Shown here in pieces: positions 22,034 through 29,648 of a stretch of 32,587 nucleotides of DNA. The notes under the pieces were generated by a model. The model was not told the origin of the DNA and did not search any database. It was given only the letters and a program-made list of their open reading frames with translations. The DNA comes from Actinomycetes bacterium (GTDB lineage: Bacteria; Actinomycetota; Actinomycetes; DATJPE01): the NCBI GenBank assembly GCA_035506535.1, contig DATJPE010000077.1, forward strand, positions 1 to 32,587, read 5' to 3'. The translations under genes and the position numbers were made by a program. How positions within the stretch are numbered: the first letter of the stretch is position 1; every line of letters starts with the position of its first letter.

Positions 22034-23293
22034 TCAGTCCAGGATGGGCGGCAGGCTCATCGTCGTGTCGCTCGGGCTGCCGGAGCGTTTGCCGAGGACC
22101 GCCAGCTCGTCGGGCTTCTTGCTCAAGACGTCGGCGACGTACGCCCTCGCGGCGGCCAGCGTGCCCACGTCGCGCCCCTCGCGCTCGGAGAGGAACCACC
22201 GGTGCTCCAGCACCTCGTGGAACACCTGGGCGGGCTCGAGCTTGCCCCGGAGCTCGCGCGGGACCTGGCGGACGACCGGCTCGAACACGTCGGTGAGCCA
22301 CCGGTGGGCGGCGATCTCCTGGTCCGCGTCGGAGAAGCCCATGCTGGCTCGGTAGGCGTCCAGGTCGTTGAGCAGGCGCCGGGCCTGGTTCTCCTCGACG
22401 TCGAGACCGGTGAGCCGCAGGAGGCGCCGCGAGTGGTGGCCGGCCTCCACGACCTTGGGCTGCACCCGCACGAGACTGCCGTCGGTCTCGCGGGTGACCT
22501 CGAACTCCTCGACGTCGAAGCCGAGCTCGTTGAGCCGGCGGACCTTCTCGTCGACGCGGTAGCGCTCGCCGCTTCGTACCACCACCGCCGACGACAGTTC
22601 CTCCCACAGGCGGCCGTAGCGCACGACGATCGCCTCGGCCGTCTCCGCCGGGTCGATCGACTCGTGCAGCTGCTCGCCGGCCTCCAGGTCGAGCAGCTCG
22701 CCGAAGATGTTGAGGTGGGCGACCTCGATGTCCTGCTGGCGCTGGCCGTCGGAGAGACGCTCGCGCAGTTCCCCCGTCTCGGCGTCGACGAGATAGGCCG
22801 CGAAGGCTCCCGCGTCTCGCCGGAACAGGGTGTTGGAGAGCGAGCAGTCCCGCCAGGCGAAGCCGGCGACGTGCAGGCGGACCAGCAACAGGGCCAGCGC
22901 GTCCAGCAGGCGGTTGGCCGTGTCCGGCCGCAGGGTCTGGGAGAACAACGCCCGGTACGGCAGCGAGAACTGCAGGTGCCTGGTGATGAGAGCGGCCTCG
23001 AGGTCCTCGCCCTCGGGATCGGTCCGGTCGGTGACCACACCGACCGCCTCGACGCACGGCACCGCGAGTCGGTCGAGTCGTCGCAGCAGCCCGTACTCGT
23101 GCTCGGCGAGAGGCTCGGCCACCTCCTTGACCGCGTAGACCACGCCGTTCACCCGCACGAAGCGGACGACGTGGCGGGAGATCCCGCGCGGCAGGGCGAC
23201 GAGCTGGTCGGCGGGCCACTCCTCGAGCGGCACCTGCCACGGCAGGAACAGCAGCTCGGGCTCGTCCGCCGAACCCGTGATCCGCAGGGCCAC
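22034..23293 (-). CDS. DUF4032 domain protein with kinase-like fold
   Basis: 419 aa, GTG start. The N-terminal half reads like a lipopolysaccharide-kinase/aminoglycoside-phosphotransferase-type fold: VVYAVKEV (K56), RLHVAGFAWRDCSLSNTLF with a catalytic-type D149 and N154, and AYLVDAETGEL with D170 in the DFG position. The DUF4032 C-terminal half is helical (VRRLNELGFDVEEFEV, then GLDVEENQARRLLNDLDAYRASMG and VFHEVLEHRWFLSEREGRDV). Conserved in actinobacteria beside rlmB and msiK-type genes; substrate unknown, no experimental function that I know of. Cytoplasmic. Separated from the upstream ABC gene by a strong hairpin, so probably transcribed separately. Confidence 0.85.
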   Translation of the reverse strand: MALRITGSADEPELLFLPWQVPLEEWPADQLVALPRGISRHVVRFVRVNGVVYAVKEVAEPLAEHEYGLLRRLDRLAVPCVEAVGVVTDRTDPEGEDLEAALITRHLQFSLPYRALFSQTLRPDTANRLLDALALLLVRLHVAGFAWRDCSLSNTLFRRDAGAFAAYLVDAETGELRERLSDGQRQQDIEVAHLNIFGELLDLEAGEQLHESIDPAETAEAIVVRYGRLWEELSSAVVVRSGERYRVDEKVRRLNELGFDVEEFEVTRETDGSLVRVQPKVVEAGHHSRRLLRLTGLDVEENQARRLLNDLDAYRASMGFSDADQEIAAHRWLTDVFEPVVRQVPRELRGKLEPAQVFHEVLEHRWFLSEREGRDVGTLAAARAYVADVLSKKPDELAVLGKRSGSPSDTTMSLPPILD

Positions 23294-23312
23294 GGCATCC
23301 CAGTCTGCCGAA

Positions 23313-23342
23313 ACGGGGCCGCCGCTCGTGCGACGGCCCCGT
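23313..23342 (-). terminator. Intrinsic terminator-like hairpin after ABC ATPase gene
   Basis: On the minus strand ACGGGGCCG (23342-23334) pairs perfectly with CGGCCCCGT (23321-23313): a 9-bp stem with a 12-nt loop, followed by TT. It lies 32 nt after the ABC gene stop and 19 nt before the DUF4032 start. Confidence 0.65.
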
Positions 23343-23374
23343 CCCGACGTGTCGTCAGCGCGAAGTCCGAACGA

Positions 23375-24463
23375 CTAGAGCCGCTCGCCGGACGCCATGG
23401 AGAACACGTGCGTGTTGCCGGGCTTGACCGTGACACGGATCGTCTCGCCCTTGTTCGGCGGGGTACGCCCATCGGCGCGCACGATGACGTCGACCGTCTT
23501 GCCCTCGGCGTCGACGACCTGCCCGTAGACATAGGCGTCCGCGCCGAGCTCCTCGACCACGACGACCGTGACCGGGATGCCGGAGGGGTCCGTCGTGATG
23601 TCGAGGTCCTCCGGGCGGAAGCCGAGCGTGACGTCCTTGGCGCCCTCCTTGCCGGCGGCGTCCAGCGCGGTCCGCTCCACCGGCACCGTCGAACCTGCGA
23701 CGACCACACCTCCGTCAGTGACCTTGCCCTCGACGAGGTTCATCTGCGGCGAGCCGATGAAGCCGGCGACGAAGACGTTGTTCGGGTGGTCGTACATCTG
23801 CCGGGGGCTGTCGACCTGCTGGAGGACGCCGTCCTTGAGCACGGCGACCCGGTCGCCCATGGTCATGGCCTCAACCTGGTCGTGAGTCACATAGACGGTG
23901 GTCACCGCGAGCCGGCGCTGCAGAGCGGCGATCTGCGTCCGCGTCTGGACGCGCAGCTTCGCGTCGAGGTTGGAGAGAGGCTCGTCCATGAGGAACACCT
24001 GGGGATGCCGCACGATGGCCCGACCCATGGCCACGCGCTGGCGCTGGCCACCGGAGAGCGCCTTCGGCTTGCGCTGGAGGTAGGGCTCGAGGTCGAGAAG
24101 CTTGGCGGCCTCCTGAACGCGCTGGGCGATCTCGGCCTTCGGGGTGCCGGCGATCTTCAGGGCGAAGCCCATGTTGTCCGCCACGGTCATGTGGGGGTAG
24201 AGGGCGTAGCTCTGGAACACCATCGCGACGTCGCGGTCCTTGGGCGGGAGCAGCGTGACGTCCCTGTCGCCGATGCGGATCGAGCCGGAGTTGACCTCCT
24301 CGAGACCGGCGAGCATGCGAAGGGCGGTCGACTTCCCGCAACCGGACGGCCCGACGAGGACGAGGAACTCGCCGTCGTTGATGTCGAGGTTCAGCCGGTC
24401 GACCGAGGGTCTGGTGTTGCCCTCATAGATTCGAGTGGCGTTGTCGTAGACGACTGTGGCCAT
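23375..24463 (-). CDS. Sugar ABC transporter ATP-binding protein (MsiK/UgpC-type)
   Basis: 362 aa, CUT1-family ATPase length. Walker A GPSGCGKST, Q-loop VFQSYALYPHM, signature LSGGQRQR, Walker B VFLMDEPLSNLDAK, switch His in VTHDQVEAM, D-loop intact. The C-terminal TOBE/OB regulatory region runs from about residue 240 (FIGSPQMNLVEGKV, then VTLGFRPEDL). No permease or binding-protein genes are adjacent, as for MsiK of Streptomyces, a shared ATPase serving several sugar importers. ATG at 24463 with GGAAGGAA Shine-Dalgarno. Peripheral membrane protein on the cytoplasmic face. Confidence 0.92.
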   Translation of the reverse strand: MATVVYDNATRIYEGNTRPSVDRLNLDINDGEFLVLVGPSGCGKSTALRMLAGLEEVNSGSIRIGDRDVTLLPPKDRDVAMVFQSYALYPHMTVADNMGFALKIAGTPKAEIAQRVQEAAKLLDLEPYLQRKPKALSGGQRQRVAMGRAIVRHPQVFLMDEPLSNLDAKLRVQTRTQIAALQRRLAVTTVYVTHDQVEAMTMGDRVAVLKDGVLQQVDSPRQMYDHPNNVFVAGFIGSPQMNLVEGKVTDGGVVVAGSTVPVERTALDAAGKEGAKDVTLGFRPEDLDITTDPSGIPVTVVVVEELGADAYVYGQVVDAEGKTVDVIVRADGRTPPNKGETIRVTVKPGNTHVFSMASGERL

Positions 24464-24673
24464 GCGCGTTCGATTCCTTCCACCGGCAGGTACGTGCCGG
24501 ACGATCCGTCGTGGAGGAGTGCCCGTCGCCCGCGGCGTCGGGATGGTGCTCGGCCATCTTCGGGCCTGGGGGCCCTCGTTGTCAGCCAGAGCGGCAAACG
24601 TGCGGCGCGACGCAGCTTCCGCGTCCGCGTGAGAGCATGCCGACGGTGGCAGGGGCCGGGACGGGGGTCAGTC
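24464..24673. promoter_or_regulatory. Divergent promoter region, ABC ATPase / HATPase regulator
   Basis: 210 nt without a gene. It holds two small perfect stems: CCGGCA/TGCCGG around 24483-24500 (6-nt spacer) and GGGCC/GGCCC at 24562-24575. No clear TANNNT promoter or known operator was identified. Confidence 0.3.
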
Positions 24674-25672
24674 GTGGCGGACCGAGCAGGCGGCCTCCGG
24701 CTGGCCTGGGAGCGTCGTGACGGGGACTCCGCCTTCTGCGCCGTCCGCGAGCTTCGCTCGGGTCGGGTCGCCATCGCCCTCGGCTGCGTCGACGGCGATG
24801 CCTCGGGCCGATCTGCCAGCCATCTCGCGGCTGCCCTGCGCGCGGCCGGCGACGACGACCTGCCCCCCGCCCGCGCGCTCGACGACGCGGGGGATGCGCT
24901 GTACCGCCTCGATCCCGCGGCGATCGCCCGTTGCGCCTACGCCGTCCACGACCCGGTCGACGGCTCGCTCGAGCTGGCCCTGGCCGGGGACCTCGGCGTG
25001 CTGCTCGTGGACGGCGCCTCGGCGGTGGCGCCCGGCGAGGCGGGTCCGCCCATCGGCGGCGCCTCGACGGGGGGACGTCGGCAGAGCGTCCGCGCCTGGC
25101 CGGCGGACGCGACGCTCGTGCTGTGCACGGGTCCGCTCGACCCCCGCGCCTGGCAGCGCTGGTGGCGCGGCGGCGTGTCGCCGCACGTCGAGGGTCTGCC
25201 GGGCCTGCTCCTCGACCGGCTGCCCGCGGCCGGCGCAGCCGTGCTCGCCGCCAGACCGGACGCCCTCCTAGCGCCCCGCGTGGCGACCCTGCCTCTGACC
25301 GCCGAGCCGGCGGGGGTCCGGCGCGCCCGCGAGTTCGTCGCGAGGACGCTGCAGGAGTGGGGTCTGGCGGGCGACCAGGTGGAGCGGGCCCGGTTGGTGG
25401 CCAGCGAGCTGGCCACCAACGCCGTCCGCTACGGCGGGGAGCAGCTCTCGGTCCACCTCGCCCTCGGCCCCGAACGGCTGGCGGTCGAGGTCCGTGACGC
25501 GACCTCGGAGCTGCCGCGCGGCGCGACGCCGGGCGGTGAGGCCGAAGGCGGGCGCGGCCTGCTGCTCGTCGGGTCGTTGGCCCAGGACTGGGGCGCCCGC
25601 CCGCTCCACCCGCATGGCAAGGCGGTGTGGTGCCGCCTGCCCGGGGCGAGCCCTCAGCCCTCCCACGAGTAG
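24674..25672 (+). CDS. ATP-binding regulator: degenerate SpoIIE-like phosphatase plus RsbW-like HATPase
   Basis: 332 aa from the GTG at 24674 (start moderately certain). Residues about 1-190 align by eye with a PP2C/SpoIIE domain: VAIALGCVDGDASGRSASHL at the D-x-S-G position, AVHDPVDGSLELALAGDLGVLLV, then GPPIGG and TLVLCTGPLDPR, where the usual metal-binding T-D-G-L has become T-G-P-L. The C-terminal residues about 210-325 form HATPase_c_2: RARLVASELATNAVRYGG (N-box), VEVRDATSELPRG (G1), GRGLLLVGSLAQDWG (G2). The kinase half looks intact and the phosphatase half looks inactive or specialised. Likely an anti-sigma or switch-protein kinase with a built-in sensor module; the partner is not in the window. 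Its last 19 nt overlap the convergent Gfo/Idh gene. Confidence 0.75.
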   Translation: MADRAGGLRLAWERRDGDSAFCAVRELRSGRVAIALGCVDGDASGRSASHLAAALRAAGDDDLPPARALDDAGDALYRLDPAAIARCAYAVHDPVDGSLELALAGDLGVLLVDGASAVAPGEAGPPIGGASTGGRRQSVRAWPADATLVLCTGPLDPRAWQRWWRGGVSPHVEGLPGLLLDRLPAAGAAVLAARPDALLAPRVATLPLTAEPAGVRRAREFVARTLQEWGLAGDQVERARLVASELATNAVRYGGEQLSVHLALGPERLAVEVRDATSELPRGATPGGEAEGGRGLLLVGSLAQDWGARPLHPHGKAVWCRLPGASPQPSHE

Positions 25673-26658
25673 CGCAGCCCGATCTGGCGCCGGATCTCGT
25701 CCATCGTCGACATGATCGAGAGGATCTCGGCGTGCGGGAGGACCGGGCTCTCGGTCAGCCCGGCCCGGACGCAGCGAGCCACCTCGGCGGCCTGCATCCG
25801 CAGCCCGTGTCCCTCGAAGGGGAACTCGCGGCGCTCCCGTCGCCCGTCGCGGTGGACCAGCGTGTAGGCGCTCGGCGCATAGAAGGTGCCGTCCACCTCG
25901 ATCCGGGCCTCGGTGCCCGCGATCCAGGCCTGGCACGGCGTCTTGGCCTCCAACGTCGTGGTCACGACACCGTGCGCCCCGTCGGCGTACTCCAGCACCG
26001 CCGAGGTCTGCGCGTCGACACCGGTGAAGGCCTTGCTGCTGCGCGCGCTGACCCGTTCCGGGGCTCCGAGCACCATCGACACGAAGGAGACCGGATAGAT
26101 ACCGAGGTCGAGCAGGGCACCTCCGGCCAGCTCCGGTGCGAAGAGTCGGTGGACGGGGTCGGGCGGGAAGTACTGCCCGTGGTCGGCCGAGACGGCCCGC
26201 ACGGTCCCCAGGGTGCCGGCGGCCAGCTCGGTCCGGATCGAGACCACGTGGGGCAGGAAGCGTGTCCACATCGCCTCCATCGCGAACAGGCCACGCGCCC
26301 GAGCGGCGTTGAGGACCTCCTCGGCCTCACGCGCGTTGACCGTGAACGGCTTCTCCACGAGCACGGGGTGCCCGGCGTCGATGGCGAGCAGGGCCGCGTC
26401 CCGGTGGCTGTTGTGCGGGGTGGCGACGTACACGGCGTCGATGTCCCGGTCGGCCACCAGCTCCTCGTAGCTGGCGTGACGGCGCGCCACGCCGTGCTCG
26501 TCGCCGAACGCGTCCGCGCCGGCGCCGGTTCGCGAGCCGACGGCCACCACCTCGGCGTCGGGGAGCCGGGCGACGTCGCGGGCGAACGCCGCGGCGATCC
26601 CTCCGGTCCCGATGATTCCCCAGCGGAAGGCAGCCGCGGCGGCGGGCGTGGTCGTCAC
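25654..26658 (-). CDS. Gfo/Idh/MocA family oxidoreductase
   Basis: 334 aa from the GTG at 26658. Rossmann domain with GIIGTGGIAAAFA, VAVGSRTGAGADAFGDEHG, AVYVATPHNSHRDAALLAIDAG and the family EKPF (in LVEKPFTVN). The C-terminal substrate domain contains EAMWTRFLPHVVSIR, GGALLDLGIYPVSF and KTPCQAWIAGTEARIEVDG. NAD(P)-dependent sugar or trans-dihydrodiol dehydrogenase type; AMWTRFLP resembles the dimeric dihydrodiol dehydrogenase/glucose-fructose oxidoreductase clade. Substrate unassigned. CAGGAT 6 nt before the GTG may be a weak leaderless -10. It overlaps the plus-strand HATPase gene tail to tail by 19 bp. Confidence 0.9.
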   Translation of the reverse strand: MTTTPAAAAAFRWGIIGTGGIAAAFARDVARLPDAEVVAVGSRTGAGADAFGDEHGVARRHASYEELVADRDIDAVYVATPHNSHRDAALLAIDAGHPVLVEKPFTVNAREAEEVLNAARARGLFAMEAMWTRFLPHVVSIRTELAAGTLGTVRAVSADHGQYFPPDPVHRLFAPELAGGALLDLGIYPVSFVSMVLGAPERVSARSSKAFTGVDAQTSAVLEYADGAHGVVTTTLEAKTPCQAWIAGTEARIEVDGTFYAPSAYTLVHRDGRRERREFPFEGHGLRMQAAEVARCVRAGLTESPVLPHAEILSIMSTMDEIRRQIGLRYSWEG

Positions 26659-26682
26659 GGGCCCATCCTGTCGCAGGCGGGC

Positions 26683-26722
26683 TACATTGGTGGCCCGGTG
26701 TTGGCCCGGTGTGGGCCCGGTG
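26683..26722 (+). promoter_or_regulatory. tRNA-Thr promoter region with three 11-bp repeats
   Basis: TACATT at 26683-26688 fits a -10. GGCCCGGTG then recurs at 26692, 26703 and 26714, an exact 11-bp phase. The repeats lie between the putative start site and the mature tRNA 5' end (26739), so they would be in the tRNA leader. Confidence 0.45.
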
Positions 26723-26738
26723 ACAGGCCGGGGATCCG

Positions 26739-26811
26739 GCCGGCGTGGCGCAACTGGCAGCGCACCCGACTTGTAATCGGGCGGTTCCCGGTTCGAATCC
26801 GGGCGTCGGCT
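26739..26811 (+). tRNA. tRNA-Thr (anticodon TGT)
   Basis: 73 nt cloverleaf. Acceptor stem GCCGGCG/CGTCGGC with one G-T pair, D-arm GCGC/GCGC, anticodon stem CCCGA/TCGGG with loop CTTGTAA (anticodon TGT at 26772-26774), a 5-nt variable loop, T-arm CCCGG/CCGGG with TTCGAAT, discriminator T. CCA is not encoded. Reads ACA and probably other ACN codons. Confidence 0.95.
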
Positions 26812-26829
26812 CTCGTCCTGGGAGGGGGC

Positions 26830-26940
26830 ATGTCTCGCAGCAGGGCGACCACCATCGCCCTCGCGGCCACCGCCGTCCTGTGCGTCGTGGAGGTCGCGCT
26901 CGTCCACCTCGGCCGGACGGTACGGTTCGACCCGGCGTGA
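26830..26940 (+). CDS. Small 36-aa membrane-segment ORF, possibly 5' part of a split SRPBCC gene
   Basis: ATG at 26830 has a near-ideal Shine-Dalgarno (GGAGGGGG, 26821-26828). The product is a basic MSRSRATT start, one hydrophobic helix (IALAATAVLCVVEVALVHL) and RTVRFDPA, then TGA. The next ORF begins 7 nt later in the +1 frame with MRLPGDDL. As I recall them, related SRPBCC proteins have an N-terminal membrane helix followed by a PGD-containing segment in one chain. So this may be the separated N-terminus, or a genuine small membrane protein translated ahead of the SRPBCC gene. Confidence 0.55.
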   Translation: MSRSRATTIALAATAVLCVVEVALVHLGRTVRFDPA

Positions 26941-26947
26941 ACGTGCG

Positions 26948-27508
26948 ATGCGCCTGCCCGGCGACGACCTCATCGGGCATCCCGATGTCGTGACCACCCA
27001 CGCGGTGACCGTCGACGCGCCGCCCGCCACGGTCTGGCCGTGGCTGGTGCAGATGGGCTGGCACCGGGGCGGCTGGTACACCTCGCGCTGGGTCGACCGG
27101 CTGCTCTTCCCGGCCAACGCCCCGAGCGCGACCCGGATCGTCCCCGAGCTGCAGCACCTCGAGGTGGGGGACTTCGTGCCGGACGGTCCGCCCGAGACCG
27201 AGTGCGGCCTGCACGTCATGGCGATCGACCCCGGGCGCTCGCTCGTGCTGCGGTCGACCAGCCACCTGCCCAAGCGTTGGCGGGACAGCGGCGTCGCCCG
27301 CCTCGACTGGTCGTGGGCCTTCGTCCTGCTGCCCGTCGACGGGGTGAGCCGTACCCGCTTCGTCTTCCGCTCGCGATGGGTCACCCAGCCGTGGTGGCTC
27401 ACCGCCGCGGGTCTGGTCCTCGTCGTCCCAGCGGACTTCGTCATGTCCCGGGCCATGCTTCGCGGGGTGCGAACCCGGGCGGAGGGATGGCGCACTGAGG
27501 TTCGCTGA
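26948..27508 (+). CDS. SRPBCC (START-like) superfamily protein
   Basis: 186 aa from the ATG at 26948. Beta-strand THAVTVDAPPATVWPWLVQMGWHRGGWYT is the typical SRPBCC start (V-x-A-P-x-x-x-V-W-x-W-L). It continues LQHLEVGDFVPDGP, FVLLPVDGVSRTRFVFRSRW, and a hydrophobic C-terminal helix (WWLTAAGLVLVVPADFVMSRAML). Such proteins bind hydrophobic ligands; none is known here. It lacks its own Shine-Dalgarno, consistent with coupling to, or frameshift from, the 36-aa ORF upstream; in-frame codons upstream of the ATG (RRERA) lead into it. A hairpin overlaps its stop codon. Confidence 0.75.
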   Translation: MRLPGDDLIGHPDVVTTHAVTVDAPPATVWPWLVQMGWHRGGWYTSRWVDRLLFPANAPSATRIVPELQHLEVGDFVPDGPPETECGLHVMAIDPGRSLVLRSTSHLPKRWRDSGVARLDWSWAFVLLPVDGVSRTRFVFRSRWVTQPWWLTAAGLVLVVPADFVMSRAMLRGVRTRAEGWRTEVR

Positions 27509-27523
27509 CTGCCGGGTCAGCGA
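27502..27523 (+). terminator. 8-bp hairpin at SRPBCC stop codon
   Basis: TCGCTGAC (27502-27509) pairs perfectly with GTCAGCGA (27516-27523), 6-nt loop. No T-run. It includes the stop TGA (27506-27508). Confidence 0.5.
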
Positions 27524-27549
27524 GTGCTCACGCCCCGCTCCCTCTCACG

Positions 27550-27555
27550 TACGAT
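27550..27555 (+). promoter_or_regulatory. -10 hexamer (TACGAT) for protease gene
   Basis: TACGAT fits TANNNT. The start site near 27562 would leave a leader of about 117 nt before the ATG at 27679. No good -35. Confidence 0.4.
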
Positions 27556-27648
27556 GAGGCGCTGCACGAGAGCCTTTGGGGCGAAGTTCATCCGGCGCGC
27601 TTGGCTGTCGACCGGAGAGCGGACACCATCTGCTCGACCGGGGTGACT

Positions 27649-27671
27649 CTCCGGGACCCTTCGACCTGGAG
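27649..27671 (+). promoter_or_regulatory. Hairpin sequestering the protease Shine-Dalgarno
   Basis: CTCCGGG (27649-27655) pairs with CCTGGAG (27665-27671), including one G-U, 9-nt loop. The right arm contains the GGAG ribosome binding site 7 nt before the ATG. It could restrain translation; no known riboswitch class was recognised in the leader. Confidence 0.4.
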
Positions 27672-27678
27672 CACCCCG

Positions 27679-29634
27679 ATGTCCGCACGCCGACCCATCG
27701 CCTCCGCTGCCGCGCTCACGTGCCTTCTCGGGCTCGTGACGCTGGCCGGTACGTCGCCCGCGACGGCCGCCTCCACCGCGATCCCCGCGGCGCTGCGCAG
27801 CTATGTCCGCGCGGACCGCACCGGCGCCCAGTGGTCCCTCGCCTCGACCCACGCGGCGGCGGCGTGGACCAAGTCGACCGGCAGCGGCGTCGTCGTGGCG
27901 ACGGTCGACACCGGGGCCGACGAGAGCGCACCGGACCTCCAGGGCCAGCTGGTCCCCGGCGCCCACCTCGACAAGACCGGCCGCATCGTGGCCGGGGACG
28001 TGACCGACACCTACGGCCACGGGACCCACGTCGCCGGGATCATCGCCGCGAAGGACGACGGCTCTGGCATCACGGGCATCGCGCCGGGTGCCAAGGTCAT
28101 GCCGATCAACGTGGACAGCCCGCTGCTGGACGGCGAGACGGTGGGCGAGGCGATCCACTGGGCGACCGACCACGGAGCCAAGGTCATCAACCTGTCCCTC
28201 GGCTTCGACGACATCAAGCTCTACCAGTCCGACGTCGCGCCGATCTGCGCCGCGTCGAAGTACGCCTATGACCACGGAGTGGTCGTGGTGGCCGCCGCCG
28301 GGAACGACGGCGAGGACCTCGACCTGCCCTCGGCCCCCGCTGACTGCGGTGACCCGATCTCCGTGGCGGCGCTGGACAACACCCTGCAGACGACGTCGTG
28401 GTCCTCCTTCGACCCGACGGTCGCGCTGGCGGCGCCCGGCGCGAACATCTACTCCACGGTCCCCACGTCGGTCTCGAGGACCCGCTACGCGACCTTCTCC
28501 GGGACCTCGATGGCCTCCCCCTTCGTCGCCGGCGTGGCCGCTCTCGTGCTCGCCGAGCACCCCGGCTGGACCCCGGACCAGGTCAAGACGCGCCTGGAGG
28601 ACACCGCCGAGGACCTCGGCCCGTCCGGCTTCGACCCGCGGTACGGCTACGGCGCCGTGGATCCGGCGGCCGCCGTGGGGGCGGCCGCTCCCGCGCCGGT
28701 CGCGGTCCACTTCCTCACCGCCGGCGCGACCGGGCTGCCGAGCCGCCTCGACGCCGACGGCGACCCCGTGATCGACCACACGCTGGTCACGTGGGAGCCG
28801 GACGCCACCGCCAAGGTCACCGGGTACACGGTGACGACCTACGCCCCCTCGGGGACCACGACGACCGACCTGCCGGGTACGGCGGTGCGCTACATCACCC
28901 CGGTCACGACCGCGGGGTACGTCGTCACCGCACACACGACGAGCGGCGACCTCGTGTCCCCACCCGTCTGGTACTCCGTCCAGGACGACACCTCGTCGGG
29001 CATGACCACGCTCAAGCCGGTGCAGCACCTCAAGGCGCGGTTCACCGCGAGGGGCTCGGTCGTCGTGAGCTGGACCAACCCCAAGGTCAACGCCGGCCAC
29101 GCCGATGTCGTCTTCGTCGTCCTCAACAACAACCTCGCCGTGTTCCGGCAGGGCAAGATCCCGACGCACGTCACCGTCCCGGCGCGCTCGGTACCGCCCG
29201 GCGACCTCGCCATCCTGGTCGACGTCGTGTCCAGCCAGGACTTCACCGACGCGGCCGCCACGACGAAGCTCGGCGCCCGCGTGCCCTTCTCCGGAACGGC
29301 GGCACGCGCCGGCTTCGACCGCTACCGGCTGACCTTGAACCTGGCGCCGAGCTGGGGCCACCGGGTCTGCCACCTCAAGACCTGCGAGGGCGTGAAGCTC
29401 TTCGTCGTCACCCATGGGGTGGTGTACGTGTCCTACCTCGACGAGGACGGCCAAGCCGTGACGACGGTCCGCGGCAGGGCGCACCTCTCATCGGTGCTGG
29501 TGCGGGTACGAGCGGCGCGTCACCACTACCACCGCCTCGACATGACGACGGTCCACCTCAAGATCCACCGGTCGCGGTCGAGCGGGTCCGGCGGGTCCGA
29601 GTCCGGCGGCTCCGGGTCGATCGGTGTCGGCTGA
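27679..29634 (+). CDS. Secreted S8 (subtilisin-like) serine protease
   Basis: 651 aa from the ATG at 27679 (CTGGAG Shine-Dalgarno); the TTG at 27601 would put 26 residues before the signal peptide. Signal peptide: SARR, core AAALTCLLGLVTLAG, cleavage near ATAAS (about residue 31). Catalytic triad D77 (VDTGAD), H114 (YGHGTHVAG), S277 (FSGTSMASP), with Asn in AAAGND. After the catalytic domain (to about 335) come one or two Fn3-like beta domains (VTGYTVTTYAP, then RGSVVVSWTNPK), a Cys pair (VCHLKTCEG) and a Gly/Ser-rich tail. No sortase motif or prodomain is obvious, so it is probably released. Convergent with the amidase gene. Confidence 0.92.
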   Translation: MSARRPIASAAALTCLLGLVTLAGTSPATAASTAIPAALRSYVRADRTGAQWSLASTHAAAAWTKSTGSGVVVATVDTGADESAPDLQGQLVPGAHLDKTGRIVAGDVTDTYGHGTHVAGIIAAKDDGSGITGIAPGAKVMPINVDSPLLDGETVGEAIHWATDHGAKVINLSLGFDDIKLYQSDVAPICAASKYAYDHGVVVVAAAGNDGEDLDLPSAPADCGDPISVAALDNTLQTTSWSSFDPTVALAAPGANIYSTVPTSVSRTRYATFSGTSMASPFVAGVAALVLAEHPGWTPDQVKTRLEDTAEDLGPSGFDPRYGYGAVDPAAAVGAAAPAPVAVHFLTAGATGLPSRLDADGDPVIDHTLVTWEPDATAKVTGYTVTTYAPSGTTTTDLPGTAVRYITPVTTAGYVVTAHTTSGDLVSPPVWYSVQDDTSSGMTTLKPVQHLKARFTARGSVVVSWTNPKVNAGHADVVFVVLNNNLAVFRQGKIPTHVTVPARSVPPGDLAILVDVVSSQDFTDAAATTKLGARVPFSGTAARAGFDRYRLTLNLAPSWGHRVCHLKTCEGVKLFVVTHGVVYVSYLDEDGQAVTTVRGRAHLSSVLVRVRAARHHYHRLDMTTVHLKIHRSRSSGSGGSESGGSGSIGVG

Positions 29635-29648
29635 GCCCCGGGTTCAGC
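29630..29648. terminator. Hairpin between convergent protease and amidase genes
   Basis: GCTGAGCC (29630-29637) pairs with GGTTCAGC (29641-29648), 8 bp with one G-U and a 3-nt loop. It includes both stop codons and may serve both directions. Confidence 0.5.

Noticed and set aside
22202-24673. Extended plus-strand frame before the HATPase regulator
   Set aside because: Lies antisense to the DUF4032 and ABC ATPase genes; only the part after GTG 24674 resembles a protein family.
26940-26948. Programmed +1 frameshift signal at the TM/SRPBCC junction
   Set aside because: No slippery sequence or internal Shine-Dalgarno of the prfB type seen; a split gene or simple indel is the simpler reading.
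27601-27678. TTG start for the S8 protease 26 codons upstream
   Set aside because: Would place a polar segment before the signal peptide; ATG 27679 has a Shine-Dalgarno and a normal signal sequence.
27556-27678. c-di-AMP (ydaO) or c-di-GMP riboswitch in the protease leader
   Set aside because: A GGGGTGA-like stretch is present but the remaining conserved blocks of these riboswitches cannot be found.
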